Positions 1 to 5,108 of a DNA stretch of 5,587 nt are shown here, piece after piece. The notes beneath the pieces were generated by a model, which worked only from the letters and a program-made list of their open reading frames with translations, was not told the DNA's origin and ran no database searches. Location: contig CAMHMW010000119.1 of assembly GCA_946186335.1 (NCBI GenBank), positions 1-5,587 of the forward strand, given 5' to 3'. Each line of letters starts with the position of its first letter. The first letter of the stretch is position 1. The stretch is from an uncultured Candidatus Melainabacteria bacterium. GTDB taxonomy: Bacteria; Cyanobacteriota; Vampirovibrionia; Gastranaerophilales; Gastranaerophilaceae. The position numbers and the translations under genes were made by a program.

Positions 1-247
1 TTATTAACCACACAAGTTTATACGGTAATTTTCTTTTTAATATTTCTTCTGCAACATATTTAGGATTACAACCATACCCGTTTCCTTTGAAATTACAAAA
101 CACTATTTTCTTATCATCCAGCGGTAATTTTCCGTATTTTAAGTTGAAGAAATATTTTAAATTAACACTTATTTTTGTTCCGAATAATCTTAAAACCTTG
201 TGTGTGCTTTCATTTGTAAGTGAAAATATCTTATTTCCTTCAGCCAT
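1..247 (-). CDS. CDP-glycerol glycerophosphotransferase family protein, N-terminal part (runs off left edge)
   Basis: The first 82 residues of a leftward gene are visible; the rest lies beyond position 1. Residues 46-82 carry the start of the family domain: KKIVFCNFKGNGYGCNPKYV (46-65), an AEEIL segment, then YKLVWLI at the edge. The pattern 'KIVF..F.G.GYG.NPKY.AEEI......Y.LVW' is typical of the TagB/TagF-type (Glyphos_transf) family, which moves glycerol-phosphate or a related polyol-phosphate from a CDP-linked donor to a cell-surface glycan at the cytoplasmic face of the membrane. The catalytic region is not in the window, so donor and acceptor cannot be judged. About 45 residues without recognisable motifs precede the domain, which is common in capsule and LPS-type members. 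The start ATG (245-247) has a consensus GGAGG (257-261) nine bases upstream. The gene is divergent from the XRE regulator. A true teichoic acid role is not implied. Family assignment is fairly sure; substrate is unknown. Confidence 0.82.
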   Translation of the reverse strand, partial: MAEGNKIFSLTNESTHKVLRLFGTKISVNLKYFFNLKYGKLPLDDKKIVFCNFKGNGYGCNPKYVAEEILKRKLPYKLVWLI

Positions 248-256
248 TAAAAAATT

Positions 257-261
257 CCTCC
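257..261 (-). promoter_or_regulatory. Ribosome binding site of the glycerophosphotransferase gene
   Basis: GGAGG on the minus strand, nine bases before the ATG at 247. It fixes the start of this edge-truncated gene. Confidence 0.75.
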
Positions 262-270
262 AAAAATCAA

Positions 271-321
271 ATCATGGTTATATTATCATGAAAAAATAAT
301 CATGCAATACATGACTACATG
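271..321. promoter_or_regulatory. CATG cluster with three phased ATCATG hexamers (candidate operator)
   Basis: ATCATG begins at 271, 285 and 299, exactly 14 bp apart, and further CATG tetramers begin at 310 and 318, giving five in 49 bp. The cluster covers the predicted leftward promoter and lies between a surface-glycan transferase gene and a divergent HTH_XRE gene. A regulator site is the natural guess, possibly for the neighbouring XRE protein. The spacing is seen directly; the operator role is inferred. Confidence 0.3.
280..307 (-). promoter_or_regulatory. Predicted sigma70-type promoter of the glycerophosphotransferase gene
   Basis: On the minus strand TTGCAT (302-307) is followed after 16 bp by TAATAT (280-285). 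This would start transcription near 273, leaving a leader of about 25 bases that contains the GGAGG. The -35 hexamer is the same as the one predicted for pckA. Two of three phased ATCATG hexamers overlap this promoter. The prediction is by eye only. Confidence 0.4.
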
Positions 322-353
322 CGGTTTTGTGACATATTTTTCCTATCGGGTAG

Positions 354-383
354 TTTATATTTCACACCCATTTATTTTAAAAT
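354..383 (+). promoter_or_regulatory. Weak candidate promoter of the XRE gene
   Basis: TTTATA (354-359) is followed after 18 bp by TAAAAT (378-383), whose end is six bases before the ATG at 390. If used, transcription would begin at or next to the start codon and the mRNA would be leaderless, which fits the lack of any Shine-Dalgarno. The -35 match is poor, so this is tentative. Confidence 0.25.
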
Positions 384-389
384 CTCTGT

Positions 390-623
390 ATGGGTAAAAA
401 GGCATACAAATATGATAAAGTCCTTTGCAAAAAATTTGGAAAACGTGTCTGTTTCCTACGGAAAGAACTTGGTATTACCCAAGAAGAATTAGCCTTTAGA
501 ACAAATATTTCAACCAGTTACCTCAGCGCCATTGAACACGGTATAACAGACACAACTATCTCTACCGTCAAAAGACTAAGCAAAGCCCTTAGCGTTAAAT
601 TCGTTGATTTGTTTAATTTTTAG
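390..623 (+). CDS. Small HTH_XRE (Cro/C1-type) DNA-binding protein
   Basis: A 77-residue single-domain regulator. Residues 16-76 form the helix-turn-helix: helix 1 around FGKRVCFLRKELG (16-28), then TQEELAFRTN (30-39) and the recognition helix STSYLSAIEHG (41-51), then the STVKRLSKALSVKFVDLF tail (58-75) typical of the family. No sensor or oligomerisation domain follows, as in many short Cro-like proteins. A lysine-rich ten-residue stretch precedes the fold. The ATG at 390 is the only sensible start, yet no Shine-Dalgarno lies before it. The gene is divergent from the glycerophosphotransferase gene and shares its 142-bp intergenic region, so it could regulate that gene, itself, or neither. 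It converges with the 115-aa gene with 28 bp between them, and no terminator hairpin is seen there. Fold assignment is secure; target is unknown. No phage genes are nearby. Confidence 0.9.
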   Translation: MGKKAYKYDKVLCKKFGKRVCFLRKELGITQEELAFRTNISTSYLSAIEHGITDTTISTVKRLSKALSVKFVDLFNF

Positions 624-651
624 ATGTTAATCAAATACGTATAACCCACTC

Positions 652-999
652 TTAAAAAGGTTTTGTCTGGTTGAGTTTAATTCTCAAATCTCTGAAACGT
701 GCAATATCTTCCTGCGCTTTACCGGAATCCTTAAACACAGCCTGAGATGTCGGATGAACCATAAGAACATAATCCATGTGAATTTCCAAAAAGTTATATC
801 TTCTCGGGGAAGCATTACCGGTTCTGGGATAAATCTCGGCATTTGTAACGGCAAGAAATCTTCTTTCTTTGTCGTTAAGAAGGTCGGTTAATTCACGGTT
901 TGTATTTGTGTATTTTGAAACGTGAACAACCCCTTTAATATCGTGGTCTGCCGTTAAAATTGTAACCTCTATAGGTACTGTATCACTGTGTTTAGCCAT
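652..999 (-). CDS. Conserved-looking 115-aa protein of unknown function
   Basis: A soluble 115-residue protein with no signal peptide or membrane segment. The central part looks like a small beta-rich domain: VPIEVTILTADHDIKGVVHV (8-27), a loop with RELTDLLNDKERRFLAVTNAEIY (35-57), then YNFLEIHMDYVLMVHP (68-83). The pattern of a modification strand, 'LTDLLND..RRFLAVTNAE' and a closing strand reminds me of DUF6812-like small proteins of cyanobacteria and other bacteria, but I cannot confirm membership. The tail (90-115) is charged and probably helical. The start ATG (997-999) is supported by AAGGGA (1009-1014) nine bases upstream. A likely promoter lies just upstream, so the gene is probably transcribed separately from, or in addition to, the 132-aa gene 91 bp upstream on the same strand. 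It is real by codon pattern and start context; the role is unknown. Confidence 0.8.
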   Translation of the reverse strand: MAKHSDTVPIEVTILTADHDIKGVVHVSKYTNTNRELTDLLNDKERRFLAVTNAEIYPRTGNASPRRYNFLEIHMDYVLMVHPTSQAVFKDSGKAQEDIARFRDLRIKLNQTKPF

Positions 1000-1022
1000 T
1001 TTAAAATTTCCCTTATACCCTT

Positions 1023-1051
1023 GTTATAATAAGTATATTATATTTGAACAA
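1023..1051 (-). promoter_or_regulatory. Predicted promoter of the 115-aa protein gene
   Basis: On the minus strand TTGTTC (1046-1051) is followed after 17 bp by TATAAC (1023-1028). Transcription would start near 1016, leaving a leader of about 17 bases that just contains the AAGGGA ribosome site. The -10 is good and the -35 is only half matched. Confidence 0.35.
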
Positions 1052-1061
1052 AAAAGTCCAG

Positions 1062-1089
1062 TTTGTAAGTTGGAACCTCAGCCTGACAA
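1062..1089 (+). repeat. Decayed third copy of the REP-like repeat
   Basis: Aligned without gaps to 5006-5033, 21 of 28 positions agree, including GTAAGTTGG, TCAGCC and ACAA. The inner stem of the intact copies (GGGCT/AGCCC) is lost. A different pairing remains: TAAGTTG (1066-1072) with CAACTTA (1087-1093), seven perfect pairs extended outward to 11 with one G.U pair on the plus strand. The right arm runs into the stop codon of the 132-aa gene (1091-1093). It could be a degenerate REP copy or a chance hairpin built on a shared GTAAGTTGG motif. Confidence 0.45.
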
Positions 1090-1090
1090 C

Positions 1091-1489
1091 TTATAAAGAA
1101 CAGGTTATTACGATATCATTACCGTTAACCTGAGCATCCTGAACTGCTGCTGTCGGAGATATCTGTTCAATTCCTCTTAATGTTTTTACACCGTAAATTT
1201 TGCAGCGTAACTCGTTTCCGCCCGAATTGCCGCGTTCCTGACTGCCTCCGCCTCTTGCTTCAAGCATCTCCACTCTCTGCTGTATAGATTCCATCTCAAG
1301 CATTACGTCCGCAAAATCCAGTTTCTCTTTATTTCTTGCTCTGTCCTGATAGCCTGAATTATTTTGAGATGATGTCTGTGCTTTTCCTTCGGTTGCATCT
1401 TTTGTATTGATATACATTGCCGCAATCGCAAACATAAACAAGCAGATGATGATTATTGTTAAGACTTTAAATTTATTCATGCTTTCCAT
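1091..1489 (-). CDS. 132-aa membrane-anchored coiled-coil protein, function unknown
   Basis: I do not recognise this protein. It has a short basic N-terminus (MESMNKFK), a hydrophobic segment at residues 9-26 (VLTIIIICLFMFAIAAMY), a polar Ser/Asn/Gln-rich stretch (30-52), a helical heptad-like stretch LDFADVMLEMESIQQRVEML (57-76), a Gly-rich linker (80-92) and a C-terminal segment of about 40 residues bounded by Cys96 and Cys130. With no signal-peptidase site seen, it is probably a type II membrane protein with the bulk outside the cytoplasm; the two cysteines could then pair. The layout (anchor, coiled coil, linker, small domain) resembles small envelope, secretion-system or pilus-accessory proteins, but there is no homology claim. 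An upstream in-frame ATG would add 14 residues; I prefer 1489 because GGGGAG sits at the right distance before it. The next gene downstream is 91 bp away on the same strand. No terminator is obvious; a hairpin overlaps the stop codon. Confidence 0.72.
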   Translation of the reverse strand: MESMNKFKVLTIIIICLFMFAIAAMYINTKDATEGKAQTSSQNNSGYQDRARNKEKLDFADVMLEMESIQQRVEMLEARGGGSQERGNSGGNELRCKIYGVKTLRGIEQISPTAAVQDAQVNGNDIVITCSL

Positions 1490-1494
1490 AAAAA

Positions 1495-1502
1495 CTCTCC
1501 CC
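1495..1502 (-). promoter_or_regulatory. Ribosome binding site deciding the start of the 132-aa gene
   Basis: GGGGAGAG on the minus strand ends five bases before the ATG at 1487-1489. It lies inside the longer in-frame reading that starts at 1531, and that upstream ATG has no comparable site, so 1489 is the better start. Confidence 0.65.
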
Positions 1503-1579
1503 TGATTAAAGTTATTAATACGTGAGAACATATTAACATAAAAGCAAAATTTAGGCTACTTTTTACAACTCCAAAAAAG

Positions 1580-1608
1580 TTGCATTTTAAAAGTGTTTAT
1601 AGTACAAT
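1580..1608 (+). promoter_or_regulatory. Predicted sigma70-type promoter of pckA
   Basis: TTGCAT (1580-1585), 17 bp, TACAAT (1603-1608); transcription should begin near 1615, giving a leader of about 35 bases with AGGAGG. This is the best promoter match in the window. A short inverted repeat, CAACT (1566-1570) and AGTTG (1578-1582) with a 7-base spacer, overlaps the -35 and could be a regulator site, though five-base arms are weak evidence. Confidence 0.6.
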
Positions 1609-1634
1609 TATTGTGTATGGTTACGAACTTCAAA

Positions 1635-1640
1635 AGGAGG
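1635..1640 (+). promoter_or_regulatory. Ribosome binding site fixing the pckA start
   Basis: AGGAGG, eight bases before the ATG at 1649. The longer in-frame reading from a TTG at 1580 is not the start, because that TTG is the first three bases of the predicted -35 box. Confidence 0.85.
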
Positions 1641-1648
1641 AAGTTAAA

Positions 1649-3253
1649 ATGGAAACTTATGGTATTGAAAAATGGGGTATTACATCTCCGTCAGCAGTTC
1701 ACAGAAACTGGACACCTGCTCAGTTAACAGAGGCTGCTTTAAGACGCGGAGAAGGTGCTCTTTCTGAAACAGGTGCACTTGTTGTTACAACAGGTAAATA
1801 TACAGGTCGTTCACCTAAGGATAAATTTATTGTTGATACAGAATCTATCCACAATGACATCGCTTGGGGAAAAGTTAACAGACCTATTTCAAGAGAAGCA
1901 TTCAACTCTATCAGAGATAAAATCGCTAACTACCTGAACGGTAAAGAAGTATTTATTTTTGACGGTTTTGCAGGTGCTGACAAAACTTATACTCAAAAAT
2001 TCAGAGTTATTAACGAACTGGCAAGCCAAAATATGTTCATTCACCAGTTATTAATCAGACCGACAGCGGAAGAGTTGGCTTCTTATGGTGAAGCAGATTA
2101 CACAATTCTTTGCGCTCCCGGTTTCAAATGTGATCCGGCAATTGACGGCACAAATTCAGAAGCATGCATAGCTATTGACTATGAAGCACACACAATTATC
2201 ATCGCAGGTTCACAATACGCAGGCGAAATCAAAAAATCAGTATTTGCTACAATGAACTATGTAATGACTAAGAAAAATGTATTGCCGATGCACTGTTCAG
2301 CAAACATGGATCCTGAAACACACGAAACCGCAGTTTTCTTTGGTCTTTCAGGAACAGGTAAAACCACATTATCAGCAGATCCTTCAAGAAAACTGATTGG
2401 TGATGACGAACACGGCTGGTCACCTGACGGTGTATTCAACTTTGAAGGCGGATGCTACGCAAAATGTATCAATTTAACAGAAGAAAATGAACCCGATATT
2501 TACCACGCAATTAAATTCGGTTCTTTGGTTGAAAACGTAATCATGAATCCTGAAACAAGAGAACTTGATTTTATGGACGGTTCATTAACAGAAAATACAC
2601 GTGTAGGATACCCCGTTAACTACATTAACAACTCCGCTATTCCGTCAAAAGGCGGTATTCCGAAAGTTGTTGTATTCTTAACAGCTGATGCGTTCGGCGT
2701 ATTACCTCCTATTTCAAGACTGGACAAAAACGCTGCTATGTATCACTTTGTAACAGGATTCACATCTAAATTGGCAGGTACCGAAAGAGGTATCACAGAA
2801 CCTGTTCCGACATTCTCAACATTGTTCGGCGAACCTTTCATGCCGATGGATGCGTCAGTTTACGCAAAAATGTTAGGTGACAAATTAGACCAGTACGGAA
2901 CAAAGGTTTACTTAGTAAACACCGGTTGGGCTGGCGGTTCAGCATCATCAGGTGCTAAGAGAATGAAATTATCTTACACACGTGCAATGGTAACTGCTGC
3001 TTTGAACGGTTCATTTGATAACGTTGAATTTAAACATCACGATGTATTTAACGTTGATTATCCGACATCTTGTCCGAATGTTCCGTCAGAAATGCTTGAT
3101 GCTCGCGGTATGTGGACTGATAAAGCGGCTTATGACGAAGCAGCTAACAAATTAGCACAAATGTTCAATGATAACTTCACTTCAAAATATCCGAACATGC
3201 CGGCTGAAATTGTTAACGCAGGTCCCAAACCGTTAAGTTCAGTTAACAGTTAA
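1649..3253 (+). CDS. pckA: Phosphoenolpyruvate carboxykinase (ATP)
   Basis: A 534-residue cytoplasmic enzyme, close to the usual 520-540, that interconverts oxaloacetate + ATP and phosphoenolpyruvate + CO2 + ADP. It serves gluconeogenesis, or, in fermenters, CO2-fixing oxaloacetate formation. All ATP-type signatures are present: YTGRSPKDK (51-59) with substrate-binding Arg54, AGEIKKSVF (191-199) with metal-binding Lys196, MHCSAN (214-219) with His215, the kinase-1a P-loop GLSGTGKTT (232-240) with Lys238, LIGDDEHGW (249-257) with metal-binding Asp252/Asp253, NTRVGYP (316-322) with Arg318, and the adenine-site segment FLTADAFGVLPPISRL (343-358). The P-loop form and length set it apart from the GTP-dependent family. 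The start at 1649 gives METYGIEKWGI, as expected for bacterial homologues, with AGGAGG before it. It is a single-gene unit with its own promoter and a terminator 19 bp after the stop. Neighbours give no pathway context. It looks intact and functional. Confidence 0.97.
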   Translation: METYGIEKWGITSPSAVHRNWTPAQLTEAALRRGEGALSETGALVVTTGKYTGRSPKDKFIVDTESIHNDIAWGKVNRPISREAFNSIRDKIANYLNGKEVFIFDGFAGADKTYTQKFRVINELASQNMFIHQLLIRPTAEELASYGEADYTILCAPGFKCDPAIDGTNSEACIAIDYEAHTIIIAGSQYAGEIKKSVFATMNYVMTKKNVLPMHCSANMDPETHETAVFFGLSGTGKTTLSADPSRKLIGDDEHGWSPDGVFNFEGGCYAKCINLTEENEPDIYHAIKFGSLVENVIMNPETRELDFMDGSLTENTRVGYPVNYINNSAIPSKGGIPKVVVFLTADAFGVLPPISRLDKNAAMYHFVTGFTSKLAGTERGITEPVPTFSTLFGEPFMPMDASVYAKMLGDKLDQYGTKVYLVNTGWAGGSASSGAKRMKLSYTRAMVTAALNGSFDNVEFKHHDVFNVDYPTSCPNVPSEMLDARGMWTDKAAYDEAANKLAQMFNDNFTSKYPNMPAEIVNAGPKPLSSVNS

Positions 3254-3271
3254 TTGTATTTAACATATAAG

Positions 3272-3301
3272 AAAAGCCCTGATTAATTTCAGGGCTTTTT
3301 T
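3272..3301. terminator. Intrinsic terminator of pckA, probably bidirectional
   Basis: AAAAGCCCTGA (3272-3282) pairs perfectly with TCAGGGCTTTT (3289-3299) around a six-base loop, followed by a T run to 3301 on the plus strand. Read from the other side it ends in four T before a C, so it can also stop leftward metG transcripts, though less strongly. It sits between the convergent pckA and metG genes. Confidence 0.9.
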
Positions 3302-3311
3302 GTTTGATATT

Positions 3312-3341
3312 TTGTCGGGCTGAAAGCCCAACTTACATATT
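3312..3341 (-). repeat. REP-like hairpin repeat, copy A (after metG)
   Basis: Read on the minus strand this 30-bp unit begins AATATGTAAG, continues with the hairpin GTTGGGCT-TTC-AGCCCGAC and ends AA. It matches copy B at 5004-5033 in 29 of 30 positions and is inverted relative to it. The one difference turns a T-A pair of the eight-pair stem into a T-G wobble on this strand. It begins four bases after the metG stop codon, ahead of the shared terminator, so it would form a hairpin in the metG mRNA 3' end. There is no T run, so it is not itself a terminator. Confidence 0.8.
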
Positions 3342-3345
3342 TTTG

Positions 3346-4917
3346 TTATTTTTTTGTTTTGTCGGCAAGTTCGGAATCCACTCTCAAAAATACGGGGTGA
3401 ATATCCTCTTTTGAAATAAGTTTACCTGTTTTGATATTATCCGTTGTAATATCATCAAGTTTCACCGACAAATCATAAGATAACTGTTTTGCCATATCCT
3501 GCGCAATATTCGGACAATAAGGATAAATCAAAGAAGAAATTATACACATAACTTCCAAAACTGTCGCAAGCACCTGACCGCATTCGGTCATTTTTTCTTC
3601 TTTTGCAAGTGTCCACGGTGCATTATCCGTAACAAATTTGTTTGCCGCATCTACAATGGAAACGATAGCCTGCGCCGCCTCCTGAATTTCAAAATGGTTG
3701 AAATGATTTTCAACAATTTTTACTGTTCCGAGTGCGGTTTTTAACAGGCTTTCTGCCTCTTTTGAACGTCCTGTTAAAAATTCTGCTTTAATTTCACCGT
3801 CAAAATATTTAACAAGCATTGACAAACTTCTGTTAAGTAAATTACCCATACTGTTAGCAAGATGTGCGTTAACTTTTTCCTTAAAATCCTGATCGGAATA
3901 GTTGCCGTCACGTCCGCATGGTGCTGATGTTGCCATATAATATCTGAACGCATCAGGAGTTGATAATTCAAAACTTTCAAGAACCGATGTCGGTGAAACA
4001 ACATTACCCAAAGATTTTGACATTTTTGTTTCATCAATGGTTATCCAGCCGTGAGCAAAAATGTGTTTTGGCAAAGGCAATTCAAGTGCCATCAAAATAC
4101 CAATCCAGTAAATACTGTGGAATTTCAGAATATCTTTACCTATAACATGAACATCAACCGGCCAGAGTTTTTCAAACTGTTCCGATGAACCGTCAGGGTC
4201 ATAACCGATAGCCGTAATATAGTTTGAAAGTGCATCTATCCAAACATAAATTGACTGTTCCGCATCATCAAGAACATCAATTCCCCAGCCCACATTAGCT
4301 TTATTACGGGAAACAGAAATATCCTGAATATCCTCCAATTGGTTCAAAACTTCATTTGCTCTGAAACTCGGCACAATAAATTCGGGATTTTCTTTGATGT
4401 GTTTAATTATTGCATCTTTATATTTTGTAAGTTTGAAGAAATAATTTTCTTCTTTTACTATGTCGGGTTTTTTGAGGTGGTCGGGGCATAAGCCGTCTTC
4501 TGTCAGGTCTTTCGGGTTCAAGAAACACTCGCAGCCCGAACAGTACCAGCCCTCATATTCGTGTTTATAAATATCACCTTTATCTACAAGTTTTTTAAAT
4601 ATTTTCTGAACAACTTTTTCGTGGTCTTGGTCTGTTGTTCTGATAAATCTGTTATAGTTTATATCAAGAGCCTTCCAGGCATCTTTGAATTTTTGAGAAT
4701 TCATATCGCAGAGTTCTTTCGGGGTGATACCCTGAGATGCCGCCGTTTTTTGAATTTTTATACCGTGTTCATCAGTACCTGTTAAGAAAAACATATTGTC
4801 AGTTCTTTGAGAAAAATGTCTTGCTATAATATCGGTTAAAATCTTTTCATAAGCGTGACCTATGTGGGGTGCGCCGTTTACATAGTCTATCGCAGTAGTT
4901 AAATAATATTTATCCAT
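3346..4917 (-). CDS. metG: Methionyl-tRNA synthetase
   Basis: A 523-residue class I synthetase that charges tRNA(Met) in the cytoplasm. The Rossmann catalytic core has the HIGH motif (PHIGHAY, 17-23), FLTGTDEHG (44-52), GKDILKFH (260-267), and FAHGWITIDETKMSKSLGN (287-305) with KMSKS at 298-302. The inserted knuckle keeps one zinc site, Cys126-X2-Cys129 and Cys144-X2-His147, as in the Thermus-type single-zinc enzymes rather than the four-cysteine form. The alpha-helical anticodon-binding domain follows, with NAPWTLAK (432-439) carrying the expected Trp435. It ends at 523, so the C-terminal OB-fold dimerisation/tRNA-binding domain of longer enzymes is absent, as in many cyanobacterial and actinobacterial MetRS. 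The start ATG (4915-4917) has GAGG (4924-4927) six bases before it. The gene stands alone, convergent with pckA and divergent from the 5109 gene, with REP-like repeats on both sides. I see no clear promoter or T-box in the leader. Confidence 0.97.
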   Translation of the reverse strand: MDKYYLTTAIDYVNGAPHIGHAYEKILTDIIARHFSQRTDNMFFLTGTDEHGIKIQKTAASQGITPKELCDMNSQKFKDAWKALDINYNRFIRTTDQDHEKVVQKIFKKLVDKGDIYKHEYEGWYCSGCECFLNPKDLTEDGLCPDHLKKPDIVKEENYFFKLTKYKDAIIKHIKENPEFIVPSFRANEVLNQLEDIQDISVSRNKANVGWGIDVLDDAEQSIYVWIDALSNYITAIGYDPDGSSEQFEKLWPVDVHVIGKDILKFHSIYWIGILMALELPLPKHIFAHGWITIDETKMSKSLGNVVSPTSVLESFELSTPDAFRYYMATSAPCGRDGNYSDQDFKEKVNAHLANSMGNLLNRSLSMLVKYFDGEIKAEFLTGRSKEAESLLKTALGTVKIVENHFNHFEIQEAAQAIVSIVDAANKFVTDNAPWTLAKEEKMTECGQVLATVLEVMCIISSLIYPYCPNIAQDMAKQLSYDLSVKLDDITTDNIKTGKLISKEDIHPVFLRVDSELADKTKK

Positions 4918-5003
4918 CTCTTACCTCTTTATCTGTTTCTTTATAATAATGGTATCATAAACAAGTTATAATTTTATACATTTACGTTGCAGGGCAAATT
5001 TTT

Positions 5004-5033
5004 AATATGTAAGTTGGGCTTTCAGCCCAACAA
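5004..5033 (+). repeat. REP-like hairpin repeat, copy B (upstream of metG)
   Basis: The 30-bp unit begins AATATGTAAG and contains the perfect palindrome GTTGGGCTTTCAGCCCAAC (5013-5031): eight pairs with a TTC loop, preceded by GTAA (5009-5012). A tetranucleotide GTAG/GTAA next to a short hairpin is the layout of bacterial REP sequences mobilised by RAYT (TnpA_REP) proteins, and the GTAGGTTGGG...CCCAACA type is common in cyanobacterial genomes. No RAYT gene is in the window. It lies in the 191-bp region between divergent metG and the 5109 gene. Confidence 0.8.
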
Positions 5034-5108
5034 TAATTTATAAGGCAATTTTTTAAAGTCAAAATACTTTATATACTTGTAGGTTGAAAATTATAAGGAA
5101 AAAGTATT

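Noticed and set aside
87..299. 70-aa plus-strand open frame
   Set aside because: It lies antisense over the glycerophosphotransferase gene, which has a clear family motif and ribosome site; this frame has neither.
1490..1531. Longer start (14 extra residues) for the 132-aa membrane protein
   Set aside because: No ribosome site before 1531, whereas GGGGAG is well placed before 1489 and gives the usual short basic N-terminus ahead of the membrane helix.
1580..1648. N-terminal extension of pckA from a TTG at 1580
   Set aside because: The TTG is part of the predicted -35 box, the extension is unlike PEPCK N-termini, and AGGAGG precedes the ATG at 1649.
3774..4145. Overlapping 87-aa minus and 61-aa plus open frames inside metG
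   Set aside because: Out-of-frame and antisense shadows of metG, with no start signals or recognisable domains.
4918..5003. T-box or other riboswitch, and a promoter, upstream of metG
   Set aside because: The region is short and A+T-rich, with no T-box sequence, no terminator/antiterminator pair, and no -35/-10 pair at acceptable spacing (TTGTTT and TATAAA are only 13 bp apart).
3312..5033. Composite transposon carrying metG between inverted repeats
   Set aside because: The repeats are small REP-like hairpins without transposase or target duplications, and metG is a typical chromosomal housekeeping gene.
5079..5096. GTAGGTTG near 5080 as a fourth REP-like copy
   Set aside because: Only about eight bases resemble the repeat head, and there is no CCCAAC arm or hairpin after it.
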